Positions 51,641-63,114 of a stretch of DNA of 64,000 nucleotides are shown here, one piece after another (the first letter of the stretch is position 1; every line of letters starts with the position of its first letter). Origin of the DNA: Erpobdella octoculata (lineage: Eukaryota > Annelida > Clitellata > Hirudinida > Erpobdellidae); the NCBI GenBank assembly GCA_963978895.1, contig OZ022241.1:26888073-26952072 (forward strand), given 5' to 3'. The notes under the pieces are model-generated. The model was not told the origin of the DNA, did not search any database, and saw nothing but the letters and a program-made list of their open reading frames with translations. The translations under genes were made by a program, and so were the position numbers.

Positions 51641-51949
51641 TCTAAATCGAGTGTATTTGAAATCAAAGTTTGTGTTGAAAAACTCGTTTTTCCTTTACTT
51701 CTGATCTATTTAAGTAGTTATAACTATTTACGATTATTTAACTACTTTTAGTTAGGACTGAAACAAAACAAAACCGGTATCAGAACTTCTCAATGTGCTC
51801 GAGTGCTTGTTTGCGCTTTCGTTTCACAGTGTACCCATGGACTTCTTTATATGAATCAGGATGTCCATTGTGCTGCTTGGTTAGCGCTTGCCCAATTGCC
51901 CATGTGTGTGTGCTGGTATGCGCTCTCATTCTACAGCGCAGCCGACCGA
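51641..51949. other. Unassigned intergenic sequence
   Basis: No gene or repeat terminus recognised. Confidence 0.4.
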
Positions 51950-52330
51950 CATTATATCTTTACTGACATTATATTTTTACTGACAATATATTTTTACTGA
52001 CAATATATTTTTACTGACAATATATTTTTACTGACAATATATTTTTACTGACAATATATTTTTACTGACAATATATTTTTACTGACAATATATTTTTACT
52101 GACAATATATTTTTACTGACAATATATTTTTACTGACAATATATTTTTACTGACAATATATTTTTACTGACAATATATTTTTACTGACAATATATTTTTA
52201 CTGACAATATATTTTTACTGACAATATATTTTTACTGACAATATATTTTTACTGACAATATATTTTTACTGACAATATATTTTTACTGACAATATATTTT
52301 TACTGACAATATATTTTTAACTGACAATAT
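51950..52330. repeat. 17-bp satellite
   Basis: About 21 nearly identical copies of TATATTTTTACTGACAA, with variant units at both edges (ACATTATATCTTT on the left, AAGTTGTACCGACAATA on the right). Confidence 0.95.
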
Positions 52331-53120
52331 AAGTTGTACCGACAATACTTATATTTTTAACTGACATTATAAGTTGTACCGACAATATATTTTTTAGCGA
52401 CAGCGTGTCGAATGGTGTGGGATGATCCACCCCTCTACATCCCCCGTCCCGACGGCCTGAAAGTTGACAGATAGTAAAATACGATAAGAAAAGGTTAGCG
52501 AATGAATTAACGACACAATTTCTTGAAAAATGTTTAAAATTGTTATAATAATTATTAAAAATTCTAATAATAATTTATTACCTTTATTGTTAAAGCTGTC
52601 TAAGAGCACAATGGTAAGGCTTCCGATGTAAATGGTTATGGAGCTATCTATAGTACATTGCGTTTACATTTTTTAAATGTAATCTGCTATGCGTAATAAA
52701 AACCGCTAAAGTATTTTCATGTTTTGATAACTATAAAACAAGATTTATTTACCATTTGATAAAAAATAATAAATCTTTATCCGCAAATTGAGACTGGTAA
52801 TGGAGCAATTGCCCTCCCACCCACCTCTGCAAATGGCGTCCCTGTGCTTAACGGCATTTTATCTCATTGCAGTGAAACAAGAAAAATATAACAATAACCA
52901 ATCCACAAAATTAAAATTTATTTAAAAACTCTTGTGCACAGCCAGTAAAAATAAAATTTGTTCAATTGTGCGTTTTTAGGCGCACCAAACTATCTGATGC
53001 GTTGCTATTGGAGACATGCAAACAAATACATGTTGTGTCCAAGCTGTAATGCCAATACAGATTTCACATATAACTTTATAACCTTTATAACATTAAACGG
53101 GTTCACGGTAATATAAAAAT
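52331..53120. other. Intergenic, possible 5' region of the next gene
   Basis: 52390-52460 has a short GC-rich patch (CATCCCCCGTCCCGACGGCC). The rest is AT-rich with no gene. The last 100-200 bp may be promoter and 5' UTR of the ORF at 53121. Confidence 0.35.
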
Positions 53121-53819
53121 ATGCAAAATTTCAACCCAAAGTACAGCAATAACCGTAGTAAAATATCGCTGAGCCATTCGGGATTTCACGATGGAATCAC
53201 GGAAAGCTTGCAATATCCATATCCAGATCAACATACAACTAACTTCGATCAAAATAATTTAAAACGTGGAAAATACAAAAGTGACCAATATTTTGGAAAT
53301 GAGCTTGATGGTGGCTCTCAGCAACAATTTCGGCTATCACAACGTTCGTTAGATGTTCCAGTACAATTTGATAAAAATGTTTCAGTAATACCTGGTCATA
53401 AAATCAAAGTTCAAGAAAATAATTTAGAAAATGTCGATAAAAAGATATTCAATTCTGAAACTAAGTCATCAAAAAATTATTCATATTCTAAAGGAAATTT
53501 TCACCAACAACATGACATTGTTTCAAAAAAAATTATTGGCAAACAGCATTCCTTTAACAATTTAAGTAATAATGGCTCAGAATCTAGTTTGAAAAACACA
53601 TTTTCTCACAGTGATAATAATCAATTCAATTCTTCTTTGAAACGGAGCAAATCAGTTAGTTGGTGTGATGAAAAGGAAATAAATAACGACTCAAAATTAC
53701 AGGAAAACAAACATGAAAACATTGAAAGAAGCGTTGATGACGAAGAAAGTCTACGAATGGCAAAGAAGCCATTCTATGCACTGTCAGCAGATTTTAGTCA
53801 AACCAAATATGACATCGGT
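53121..53819 (+). CDS. Possible first coding exon of an unknown host gene
   Basis: A 233-codon open frame from ATG, unlike any transposon protein I know. It is rich in Asn, Ser, Lys and Gln and likely disordered; it has no membrane segment or signal peptide. A phosphosite-like block LKRSKSVSWCDEKE lies near residue 172. The frame ends at ATCGGTTAG, where ATCG|GTTAGT is a good splice donor, so it is probably an exon that continues beyond 53819. Non-repetitive codon use and length argue for a real exon. I do not recognise the family. It may instead be a chance or decayed frame. Confidence 0.5.
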
Positions 53820-53897
53820 TAGTTTTATCTGATTTAATTTGTTTTAATACATGTAAATAATCAGTCATCATCGTCATCATCGGCATCATAATAACCA

Positions 53898-54215
53898 GTG
53901 GCGGATCTAGGAATTTCGTAAGGGGAGCCCAAAATGTTTTTTCAGTTTTTTAAAAATTTAGATTGCTGTCGTTATAAAGTCCGTTGTAAGATATCTTTAT
54001 TTTTTTTATTTAGTAAAACCAAACAAAAGGAATTGAAATTAAACTTTTAATCTACTGGCATTTTCTCCCTTTTTTTTCTTTCACTTTCTTTCTATATTTT
54101 TTCTCTCTGGAGCAATATCAACACAAAACACCTTTTTTTATCATAGAGTTAGGTCATCCGACACTTAAAAGCTAAACTTTTACAAATAGGCGGCTACTAA
54201 TTGTTTGCAATTTTT
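53898..54215. mobile_element. Truncated hAT end
   Basis: CAGTGGCGGATCTAGGAATT then GTAAGGGGAGCCC is a classic hAT terminal sequence. No matching right end was found in the window. A Helitron-type AT run begins at 54222. Confidence 0.5.
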
Positions 54216-54219
54216 TATG

Positions 54220-54221
<2 letters not shown>

Positions 54222-54311
<90 letters not shown>

Positions 54312-54400
54312 ACTGTCTGTGTGTGTGTGAGTGAGTTTGTCTCTTATAGGAATCTATATGCTAGCAGTGCCCGTAGCGGCTTCGCTCGCATGAAATTAGA
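54222..54400 (+). mobile_element. (AT)n and Helitron 5'-end fragment
   Basis: AT dinucleotides at 54222-54312, then AACTGTCTGTGTGTG and GTTTGTCTCTTATAGGAATC, the Helitron 5' motif also seen at 31200 and 19345. Confidence 0.6.
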
Positions 54401-54439
54401 GAATTTGAACCGTGCATCCATAATAGGTGTCAGCTCAGC

Positions 54440-54730
54440 CCGTTGACAACTTGGCCCAGCCCGTTTCAAAACCAAAATTCCTGGCCCGGCACGGCCCGTC
54501 TAATTTGGGCCCGGCCCGTTTTTACAGGCCTAGAAATTCTATATACTTGATGGAAAACTTCGGCCCGTCCCACCTTGAATTCAGGTTTGGCCCGGCCCGT
54601 CTGAAGACCCTAAAATCACTAAAATGTCTATATGCTTAGTGAAAAACTTCGGCCCGTACCACCTTGATTTAAGGTTTAGCCTTGCCCGAAAAAAGACCCT
54701 TAAATAACGGCTTGGCCCGACCGGTGATAA
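54440..54730. repeat. Degenerate repeats of GGCCCGGCCCG motifs
   Basis: GGCCCGTC/GGCCCGGCCCG/CTTCGGCCCGT recur at 54445-54720, with AAAACTTCGGCCCGT.CCACCTTGA twice (54555 and 54643). GC-rich units in an AT-rich region; probably the subterminal region of an unidentified transposon. Confidence 0.5.
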
Positions 54731-54766
54731 ACTGTACTCAGCAACTTTTAACCGGCACAAAACTTC

Positions 54767-55790
54767 AAAATACTAAGTTTTACATCTGTAATGCTTGCAG
54801 TTGTTGAGTAGCAGTTATTTTAAAATCAAATAACCCTTATTTTGACCCCACATTTAAAGTCATGGAAACCAAAGTTTTTAAAAAATGGTGAAACACTTAT
54901 ATCGTTATTTTTTGAGGTGCTGGTGGTAGAGCGGTAGAGCGTTCGCCTGTCGATCGTTAGGTCGGCAGTTCAAACCTCGCCGGTGTCACCAGCGTAACTC
55001 CCTTAAGCAAGGAGTTCACTCGCATTTGCTAAAGGGGTAGGCGCCTATAAATGGCTGCCTTTGCAAGTACCCTCACTCTCTCGCCTTGAGCAAGACTTGT
55101 CTTGATAAGGCGTATGCTAAATCTCAATAAAAAGAAATACTAAATACTAATTTTTACATCTGTAGCATTCACAGTTTTTGAGTAGCAGTTACTTTAAAAA
55201 CCAAGTAATCCTATTTTCCACCCCACATTTAAAGTCCTGGAAACCGAATTTGTAAAAAATGGTGAAACACGTATATCTTTATTTTTAGAATAGAAACTAA
55301 ATACTAATTTTTACATCTGTGGTATTTACAGTTTTTGAGTAGCAGTTACTTTAAAAAACAAATAACCCTATTTTCCACCCCACATTTGAAGTCCTGGAAA
55401 CCAAATTTTCAAAAAATGCTAAAACACGTATTTCATTATTTTTGGAGTAGAAACTATATACTAATTTTTATTCCTGTAGCATTCACAGTTTTTGAGCAGC
55501 AGGTAGCAGCTACTTTAAAAACCAAATAACCCAATTTTCCAATCCACATTTGAGGTCCGGGAAACCGAATTTTCAAAAAATGGTGAAACACGTATCTTTT
55601 TATTTTTCAAGAAGAATCCATATACCAAATTTCAAAATCTCCTCATTTTTGGTTTTTGAGATATACATTATTTTAGAAAAAAGTTTGTTTTCCAGTTTCT
55701 TCCCCTCATAAGCAAAATTTTCAAAAATCCTTTCTTAGTGGATGCTTACGCAATAAAAGTAATATAAATTCCAAATTTCACGTTCCTAGG
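54767..55790. repeat. 157-bp satellite, interrupted by a SINE
   Basis: Units begin TAAATACTAATTTTTACATC and end CACGTATATCTTTATTTTTA. Copies start near 54767, 55141, 55298 and 55455, with degenerate copies to about 55790. The spacing of the first two exceeds 157 bp by the length of the SINE at 54914-55125. Confidence 0.88.
54914..55125 (+). mobile_element. tRNA-derived SINE, copy 1
   Basis: The head is tRNA-like with a polymerase III A box (TGGTAGAGCGGTAGAGCG) and B box (GGCAGTTCAAACC), 54918-54995. A body with an AACTCC...GGAGTT hairpin follows, then TAAAGGGGTAGGCGCC, and an A-rich 3' end (AATAAAAAG). A second copy lies at 61389. It sits inside a 157-bp satellite. Confidence 0.85.
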
Positions 55791-55879
55791 ATGAGGCGTT
55801 TGAGCTTGGCGTTGATTATCAGTCAGTCAGTCAGGACATGTTTTTATATATATATATACATATATGTGTGTGTAAGTAT

Positions 55880-57688
55880 TAGGGAGTCACGGGTAGTACT
55901 TTTTGGAGTTTTCTGGTTCGGGTTTGTGAAACTAGAGTTTTCGGGTTCGGGTTCGGGTTTGTGAAACTAGAGTTTTTGGGTTCGGGTTTGTAAAACTCGA
56001 GTTTTCAGGTTCGGGTTTGTGAAACTCAGGTTTTCGGGTTCGGGTTCGTAGTTTTCCAAAAACCGGGTTCGGGTTCGGGTACTGGCTTATGATTTCAAAT
56101 TCCTGGATTGATTTTAAATTTACCTAGTGTATATACATATACTAGAGAGTGACACGGGGACAACATTTCTTCCCCATCCCCCACCCCACAAAGAAAACTC
56201 TCTTCTCGTCGCCTCACTGTCCTCTCGCCCCATGTCCACATCCCCACCCCATCCCCTCAATATCTGTCCCCATCCCCTAACCATCCCCGCAGCTATCATT
56301 CCTAAACCCTCATTGTCCCCGCATTTTAAATTTTTATGCACGTTTATTTTGAAGTTAATTATTAAAAATATTTGCAAAAAGATAGTTATGTTTTAAATGA
56401 AATAAGAAAGTAAAAAATATTAGTTCTTCAATCCATGAGTGCCTTGACATTTGTCGAATCGCAAGCGTTCACTTTTAATTGAAATTATTTTTTCGATGTC
56501 GAATTTTCCCATTTTCATGTTATTTAAAACTACAAGCGAAAATGTACTATTGAAATTAAACCGATTCAAGACCAAGACATTCAACCAAAAAGAAAGATAG
56601 TCCGGTAGAATTAGCTAAACAAAGTACAAAGACGATAAAACAAAGTACAATAAAAAAATTAAAATTTTGTTTTTAATTCTTAAAAATTAGTTTAAAACTT
56701 CATTACCGTTCCCGCGGAATTACCGTCAACATTTTCCCCATTACCGCAAATTTATTTCTAATTTTTTCCCCGTTACCGCGCGGTAATGGTGAAATTATTG
56801 AAATTTGTTCCCGTTACCGCGGTATTACCGTGTCACTCTCTAACATAATGTGATTTCTTTGGCCGAAGGAGGCTTAATTATTTCAGTTCGTTCGCGGCTT
56901 GGTCCGGCAAGATAATCAGGCGGATTAGTGGTCTAGCTTACACACTCACCAATAAAATGACCTATTCGTGTTATTTGTTACGCAAAGGTGATAATACAAA
57001 ACTTGTATGGCTTGCGATTAGTATAATACGTTACCTTTTAGGTTATTCTATTTTTTTAATTTTTTTCGCGGCTCGGTCCGGTCGGGTAATCAAATGGATT
57101 AGTGTTCTAGCTTACACATTTGCCAATAAAATGACTGTGATGCATAGGTCATTTATAGACTTTGCCAGTTAAAGTTTAGGATTATGCAAGATTATCTTTA
57201 TAAGAAAGGGTCTTTGTTATATCAGAAAAACTTTGAGTATATGAATGAATAAATATAAGGTTATATAACTGAAGTAAAAAGTTTAGAGTCATGGCTATCC
57301 GCGATTTTTTCGACCGAAGGAGGCTTAATTATTTTAGTTCGTTCGCGGCTCGGTCCGGCCTAATACTATTTAATTTTTAATAAACTAGAAAAGTTATGAA
57401 AACTCTGTCTGTGTTGCTATTTTTAAAACTGGAATAAATATTTATTTGCTGAAATTTTTTTATATGCTCAAAACTCCGAGTTCGGTTATTAGGCTTATAC
57501 ATTTTCGGGTTCGGGTATCAAGTTTTCACATTTTCGGGTTCGAGTTCGGGTATCAAGTTTTCTCATTTTCGGGTTCGGGTATCAAGTTTTCACATTTTCG
57601 GGTATCAAATTTTCACACTTTCGGGTTCGAGTATCAGAAAAAGACCGGGTAGTACCGAACTCGGGTTCAGATACCCGTGACATCCCTA
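55880..57688. mobile_element. hAT-type element, outer of a nested pair
   Basis: Ends TAGGGAGTCACGGGTA and TAGGGATGTCACGGGTA are inverted. A perfect 8-bp duplication GTAAGTAT flanks it (55872-55879 and 57689-57696). Both subterminal regions are filled with degenerate GGGTTC repeats (55915-56080 and 57500-57660). Interior repeats at 56860-57130 and 57300-57360 share GAAGGAGGCTTAATTATTT and CGCGGCTCGGTCCGG. No transposase. Confidence 0.88.
56143..56842. mobile_element. hAT-like element nested in the previous one
   Basis: Inverted ends TAGAGAGTGACACGG. Flanks share only ACATA (ACATATAC and ACATAATG), so the duplication is imperfect. The left half is C-rich (CCCCATCCCC runs), the right half has TTACCGCGGTAA palindromes. 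700 bp, no ORF of note. Confidence 0.7.
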
Positions 57689-57711
57689 GTAAGTATGTGA
57701 GTAAGTAAGTC

Positions 57712-58130
57712 TTTTATGCATTGTTACACCATTCATCCGATCCCATTCCCCGGCTCTAGGGGGGGGGCAAAAAACCTTTCCAGGCCAAAAATGTCTATGT
57801 ATGACCATAAAAAGTAATCTAAACCGCTGGAGCGATCTTGAAGAAATTTGGCAAGGAGGTAGTTCTCACACAGAGAAAGAAAGTTAAGGTTTGGACTCCC
57901 AACTCCGATCCCCCGACTCAGGTGGGCCAAAAAACTTTCCAGGCCGAAAGTGCCTATGTACGACCATCAAAGGTAGTTGTGTAATAAAATTCAAATTTAG
58001 TTTACGTAACAACATTTGAAGGCTTCAAACAACTTTTAGCAAATCTATTTTACGTTTTATGGGCTAAAAGAAGTTAGGAAAGAGTGGAAAAGAGAAAATG
58101 AGCGGGAACGGGAGTATTTTTGTATGTATG
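57712..58130 (+). mobile_element. Non-autonomous Helitron copy
   Basis: It shares TTTATGCATTGTTACACC, GCGATCTTGAAGAAATTTGG, CAAGGAGGTAGTTCTCAC and GTTTTATGGGCTAAAAGAAG with copies at 1380 and 31390-31720. It ends in GAGCGGGAACGGGAGTAT, where a TATG microsatellite begins, as in the 31750 copy. Confidence 0.65.
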
Positions 58131-58355
58131 CATGTATGTATGTATGTATGTATGTATGTATGTATGTATGTATGTATGTATGTATGTATGTATGTATGTA
58201 TGTATGTATGTATGTATGTATCTATGTATGTATGTATGTATGTATGTATGTATGTATGTATGTATGTATGTATGTATGTATGTATGTATGTATGTATGTA
58301 TGTATGTATGTATGTATGTATGTATGTATGTATGCATGCATGCATGTATGTATGT
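58118..58355. repeat. (TATG)n microsatellite
   Basis: About 58 TATG units with a few changes. It spawns long spurious frames in all phases. The same tetramer follows the same Helitron text at 31775. Confidence 0.97.
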
Positions 58356-58859
58356 GAAAACTCTTCTTCGAGCAAGTTCGTCAGAGGTCTTCAAAGGAAG
58401 ACTCTCCCAGCGTTTCGGCCCTTTTCCTGACGCTACAACGGGAGGGCGGGCCACGACCGTTGATCAGACGGCCGCCCCCTGATGAAATTTGTGTATCACA
58501 TGCCGTTTTCGACCAGAACCAGATAACCGGCAAATCTTCAAAGTACCAGAACCAAGAACTCATTTTGAAACCGTCAAGCAACTGTAACAAGATGAGAAAC
58601 TGTCTTTCAAATGCCGGAACTTGAGCATGTAGTAACTGTAGTATCCACCAAACCGCCAGATTCCGAAACCAAAAGAAACATTCACCTCCGGAACTTCGAG
58701 CCATGCCACCACTTTCACCAAACGAGAAACACCACAAACCATAATGGCAGGAAACATTGTTTCGATTTTTTTCTAAACGCTAGCAACGTTCCTTCTATTG
58801 CAAACAACCGAAACTTTTGCCGGCAGCCATAACGCGACTTCGTCCCTGAACTTGTAAAC

Positions 58860-59265
58860 AAAGGAGGAGGTAACACTGTCGTACGGAAGCCAAAAGTGGC
58901 TGTTTAAATTTATTATCTCCTTTTTCATTCCTTTGCATCCATATCCAAAAAGAAGCTGTTTCTGCTTTTTCAGCTATTTTCTTGATAGCTTGAGTTTTTT
59001 TCCGACCCGACATTCCAAGAGCTACAAGCAATTTGACGAGTGAACGACCGGCTAAACCCCTGGCGCCTACTTCAACTGGAAAAATCTCGACTCTATATCC
59101 CACACGCTTCAAATCTTGGGCAAGGATTCTGTAACGTTCTTCTTTCAAGATATTTGATGCTTCCACGTTGCTTTCCCATAGCACTGTTAGTCCGATGAAC
59201 AGCACCGTCTTGGCCAAACTGGAGAAAATGACAATGTCCTGCCTCAATCCGCTGCTGCAAACCAA
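58860..59265 (-). pseudogene. LINE C-terminal endonuclease (PD-D/ExK type)
   Basis: It reads VLFIGLTVLWESNVEASNIL, then YRVEIFPVEVGARGLAGRSL and LVALGMSGRKKTQAIKKIAE. This matches the end of R2/NeSL-type proteins (LTVPWE......K..KY..L.......G......PVEVG.RGF...S). The E and K expected in the nuclease core are visible (PVEVGARG). It lies after the RT in frame order but separated by stops. Confidence 0.78.
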
Positions 59266-59662
59266 TTCCGGAAGCAGTCTTCCTGTTTTAAGCCTGCTGA
59301 TATTCTCCAGTCATTTGCCGCATCAAGCAACGATTCTCTTCTCGTACTTGCATTTCTGTGACCCAAGTGCTGCAAGCCTTCTCTCAAGAAATAAACTTTT
59401 TTCTGGGGCACAACTGCATCAAATTGGCTAGTCTGCAGTTCTCCTTGATAATGCCCAGTATCTTTTTTAGAACCTCACTGTGGCACCACGTGTATCTTCC
59501 CTTTGCCAAAGCATACGAACAACATGAGAGAATATGAATCAGAGTTTCTGTTTTCTCACACAGCTTGCAGGCTTCATTTTCAAGCTTTCCCCACTTAACT
59601 TAGTTCAAAGCTGTCGGCAGTTGGGCAAGTAACGCCACAAATCATTCCATGCCGTTTCCCAT

Positions 59663-61335
59663 CTAGTCCAATCGCCCTATTGCGACATCTGAGCACCTAA
59701 CTGCACTTTTTCCAAACTCCATTACTCGCCTTCTGTCTTGAATAATCAGGTTTGTCCTTTCCTGCGACGAGGCCTTAGACCACCACACATGATGGAACCA
59801 ACCCAGACCGAGCCGTCCCGGTTGCACTGCTCCGATCTTTTCAGACCATTGCAAAGATTCTTTGGCTTCATGGATGTCCCTCCTTGCAGTCCAGCCTTTT
59901 TCCGATCTAACTGATGCCCCCACATTCACGATACATCGGTCTGAAGAGTTGTCCAGCATCAACTGTGTCCGTATCTTGCTAATCTTGTACTCTTCTACTA
60001 GAGACTTGAATGGAAGCGCTAACTTAGCTGTCTTACTATATAGAGCTAAAGTTGTTAACGCTGGTGGAAGTCCTAGCCATTTCCGAATACAGCAGTTCAT
60101 TTTCTTTTCCATTCGCTCCACGTGAGATAAACATATATCATAGATGGTTAATGGCCATAGCAACCTCGGTATCAAAACAAACTGTACCAGCCATACCTTG
60201 AACTTTCCCTGCAGCTCGGTTGAATTGATTTTCCTCAGGTCCTCAATCAAGCCCTGCAGAACGATGTTGCTCTGATTCACATCATTCATGGAGACGTTGT
60301 ACCATCTTCCCAAGCTTTTCACAGGCTCTTGCTGGATTGTTGGGATCTCGCAACCAGCCACCGAGAATGAGACAAAACCATCAATCTCTCAATGTCGCAA
60401 AGAAAGGCTTCTCGATTTGGTTGGCTTGAACTTCACCAGGACAAGTCGTTGAAATTTTGAAGAATACGACGGATTTTGCCGCAGTGATTCAAGATAAGAG
60501 CAGTGTCGTCCATGAAGGCTTTTATCTACGGCATGAAAATTCCTTTTTCCAAATAAACATCCTGAACCCGAGATGCAATCGAACCGAGCAATAGGATGAG
60601 AAAAATTGAACACCCCATCGCAATTCCGACCCGCAAGTTGAACCACTCTGTGGAGCACGTCGATGTTGACAGACGTAGCTTAAAATGGCGAAAATACTGT
60701 TGCAGAACATCGATGAGGAATTCTGGAACGTTGTGCCTTTTTAAGTGTCCTCCAGAGCAATTGATGGCGAACAGCTCCGTACCCGTTTGCTAAATCAAGC
60801 CAGACCACATGCAGGCTGAGTTGGTTTTGTCTTGCTGTTTTGATGGCCTCCCAAATCATGGATGAGTGCTCGATACATCCCGTTACTCCGGAGACTCCTC
60901 CTTTCTGCACGGATCTGTCGATGTACTCATTAGGAATTGCAAAATCCATGAGCCTCTTGGCCAGAATATCGAAAAATATTTTTCCCTCCACGTTCAAAAG
61001 TGAGATTGGTCGGAATGAGTTGATATTGACCGAATCTTTTTCTTTGGGGATAAAAACTCCCTCCGTTTTCTGCCATTCCCTATCTACGCATCTAGATTGC
61101 CATGCAATCTTTAAACGGTTGTAGAGCAGCTTTTGCACGCCTGGACATCTCTTGTATAACTAATATAGAATGCCGTTGGGACCTGGGGCAGATTTGTTCC
61201 TCGTTTTTTTAGAAACTGAGATACTTCATTCATCTTTATCTCTCCACCGTCGAAAGCCACTTTCGGCAACTGTATTTCGGGAAAATCGGTTCTTTCCGGC
61301 AGCTCTGAATCGCCACGAGGATATTTGAACGCCAA
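59663..61335 (-). pseudogene. LINE reverse transcriptase and connector (R2/NeSL-like)
   Basis: RT blocks: WQKTEGVFIPKEKDSVNINS then FRPISLLNVEGKIFF (61080-60990), GGVSGVTGCIEHSSMIW (60895), LHVVWLDLANGYGAVRHQLL (60810), catalytic KAFMDDTALIL (near 60515, in another frame) and FKPTKSRSLSL (60420). The connector frame 60361-59663 reads EPVKSLGRWYNVSMND, FVLIPRLLWPLTIYD, IRKWLGLPPALT and LPFKSLVEEYKISKIRTQLM. At least four frame changes; not functional. Confidence 0.85.
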
Positions 61336-61388
61336 ACGGCAGTGATCATCTAATTCTTGTTTTGTCGCTCAAAGAGTGCCAGATTTTG

Positions 61389-61585
61389 AGGCGCTGGTGG
61401 CAGAGCGGTAGAGCGTTCGCCTGTCGATCATTAGGTCGGCAGTTCAAGCCTCACCGGCGTCACCAGCGTAACTCCCTTAAGCAAGGAGTTCACTCGCATT
61501 GCTAAAGGGGTAGGCGCCTATAAATGGCTGCCTCTGCAAAGAACCCTTCAGTGGCCTTGAAGTCCTTTAGGATTTACGCCACTCT
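61389..61585 (+). mobile_element. tRNA-derived SINE, copy 2
   Basis: The same head as copy 1: GGCGCTGGTGGCAGAGCGG (A box), GGCAGTTCAAGCC (B box), 61389-61465. Then the AACTCCCTTAAGCAAGGAGTT hairpin and TAAAGGGGTAGGCGCC. The 3' end differs from copy 1 (CTTTAGGATTTACGCC). It is inserted antisense to the surrounding LINE. Confidence 0.85.
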
Positions 61586-61985
61586 AAATATTGTCAAACA
61601 TTAATCCAGCAAACTTTTTCCGAAGAAAAATTAATTTGCATCTGGCTTTCTTTTGTTCACTTTTCTTTTTCCTGAGTCTTTCTGCACCTCTGAGAGCCCG
61701 GAGCCGATTCTTTACATCCCGCCACAGTTCAGACAGACCAACTTTTTCGACCCCCTCTGCGATTCTCCATTGTTGCCTGAGTTTCTTTCGCTCCTTCTTC
61801 AATTTTTCAATTTCTCTCTGCCGTCTGGATACCGCTGCATGCGTGTGAACCGGGTTTTTCTGGACCTCACCAAATGAATCAAAACATTTTTTGTAGATAA
61901 TTTCTGAGAAGGTTTTCATATTGAGTTGTGGATTCTCCCTCAACTGGGCTTTCAGTAATTTCGTCAACTCCAAATCTCATGTTGA

Positions 61986-62374
61986 CCAAGCTGAAGTGTC
62001 AATTATTTTCGGGAATTTAATTCTTGTCTTTGGTTCTGAATTTACATCTGCTTCTGAATCGGCGCTGTGGTTAGCTTACGGCCCGGCGTAGTCAGACGTG
62101 TTACCTGCTTCTTTGGTTGATGCAGAGCGTTGATAGATAGCAGTTTGACAGCCCATTTTAGTTTTATGAACACTCATTCCGCGAATTGACTTAAATCTTC
62201 TTTCACAAACACATTCGGTTCCTCAGCCGAAAGCAATCTGTGAAGTATGGATGGGTTCTAACTTCTTGCGTCCGCACTGAGAGATAATGGGCGGCGAACA
62301 GGAGCGGGAAGACATCCCATTTTTGTTCTGTGGACTTTCATTCCTCGGACTGTCCTAAAACGTTTTCCACACAA
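61986..62374. other. Likely LINE 5' region, unassigned
   Basis: Minus-strand frames are broken and show no certain domain. It may be the N-terminal part or 5' UTR of the R2/NeSL-like LINE. Confidence 0.35.
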
Positions 62375-62838
<464 letters not shown>

Positions 62839-62841
62839 ATT

Positions 62842-62860
62842 TGGTGGCAGCGGTGAGATC
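62842..62860 (+). other. Primer-binding site, leucine tRNA-like
   Basis: TGGTGGCAGCGGTGAGATC, four bases after the LTR end. It complements, from memory, the 3' end of tRNA-Leu (AAG type) with one change; the copy at 32181 matches throughout. Confidence 0.65.
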
Positions 62861-63114
62861 AAGTCTTAGGAAGAAAGAGGTGCTCTCCAGAAAAGTTCGA
62901 CAAGCAAGTTCGAGAAGAAGATCTCTCTTGCCGGTGAAGTTCTCCTTGTGACCAAGGCTCTCTAGACGTTTCTGGGATCATCATCGGATCAACTAACCAA
63001 TTTTGAGAATCGGCCGACCCATCCGTGCCCAAGGTTTGAGTTTCTTTTCGAGTTTTCCCGCCGGTCTGAGTTTAGATAAGTAGGTCTTTTATATTGATAC
63101 TTATCTGGTTGAAG

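Larger units (their letters stand above)
58360..62050 (-). mobile_element. LINE with restriction-enzyme-like endonuclease (R2/NeSL-like), decayed
   Basis: Minus-strand text runs in order from an N-terminal helical region (61973-61584), through RT (about 61335-60389) and a thumb/connector region (60361-59663), to a C-terminal nuclease (59265-58860). The single-ORF layout with the nuclease after RT is that of R2/NeSL-type LINEs. Many frame changes and stops. A SINE sits at 61389-61585. The 3' UTR probably extends to about 58360. Confidence 0.82.

Noticed and set aside
51950..52330. A CRISPR-like array
   Set aside because: Units are contiguous 17-mers without spacers, in an animal genome; it is a satellite.
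54914..54995. A tRNA gene at 54914 (and at 61389)
   Set aside because: The tRNA-like head continues into a shared body and A-rich or distinct tail, occurs twice, and the anticodon arm does not pair well; a SINE fits better.
58098..58482. Several long open frames in both strands made of MYVC, HTYI or similar repeats
   Set aside because: They are translations of the TATG microsatellite and carry no gene signal.
58381..58757. A 118-codon frame beside the R2/NeSL-like LINE
   Set aside because: Composition (Trp, Phe-rich) and position fit the LINE 3' UTR read by chance; no family recognised.
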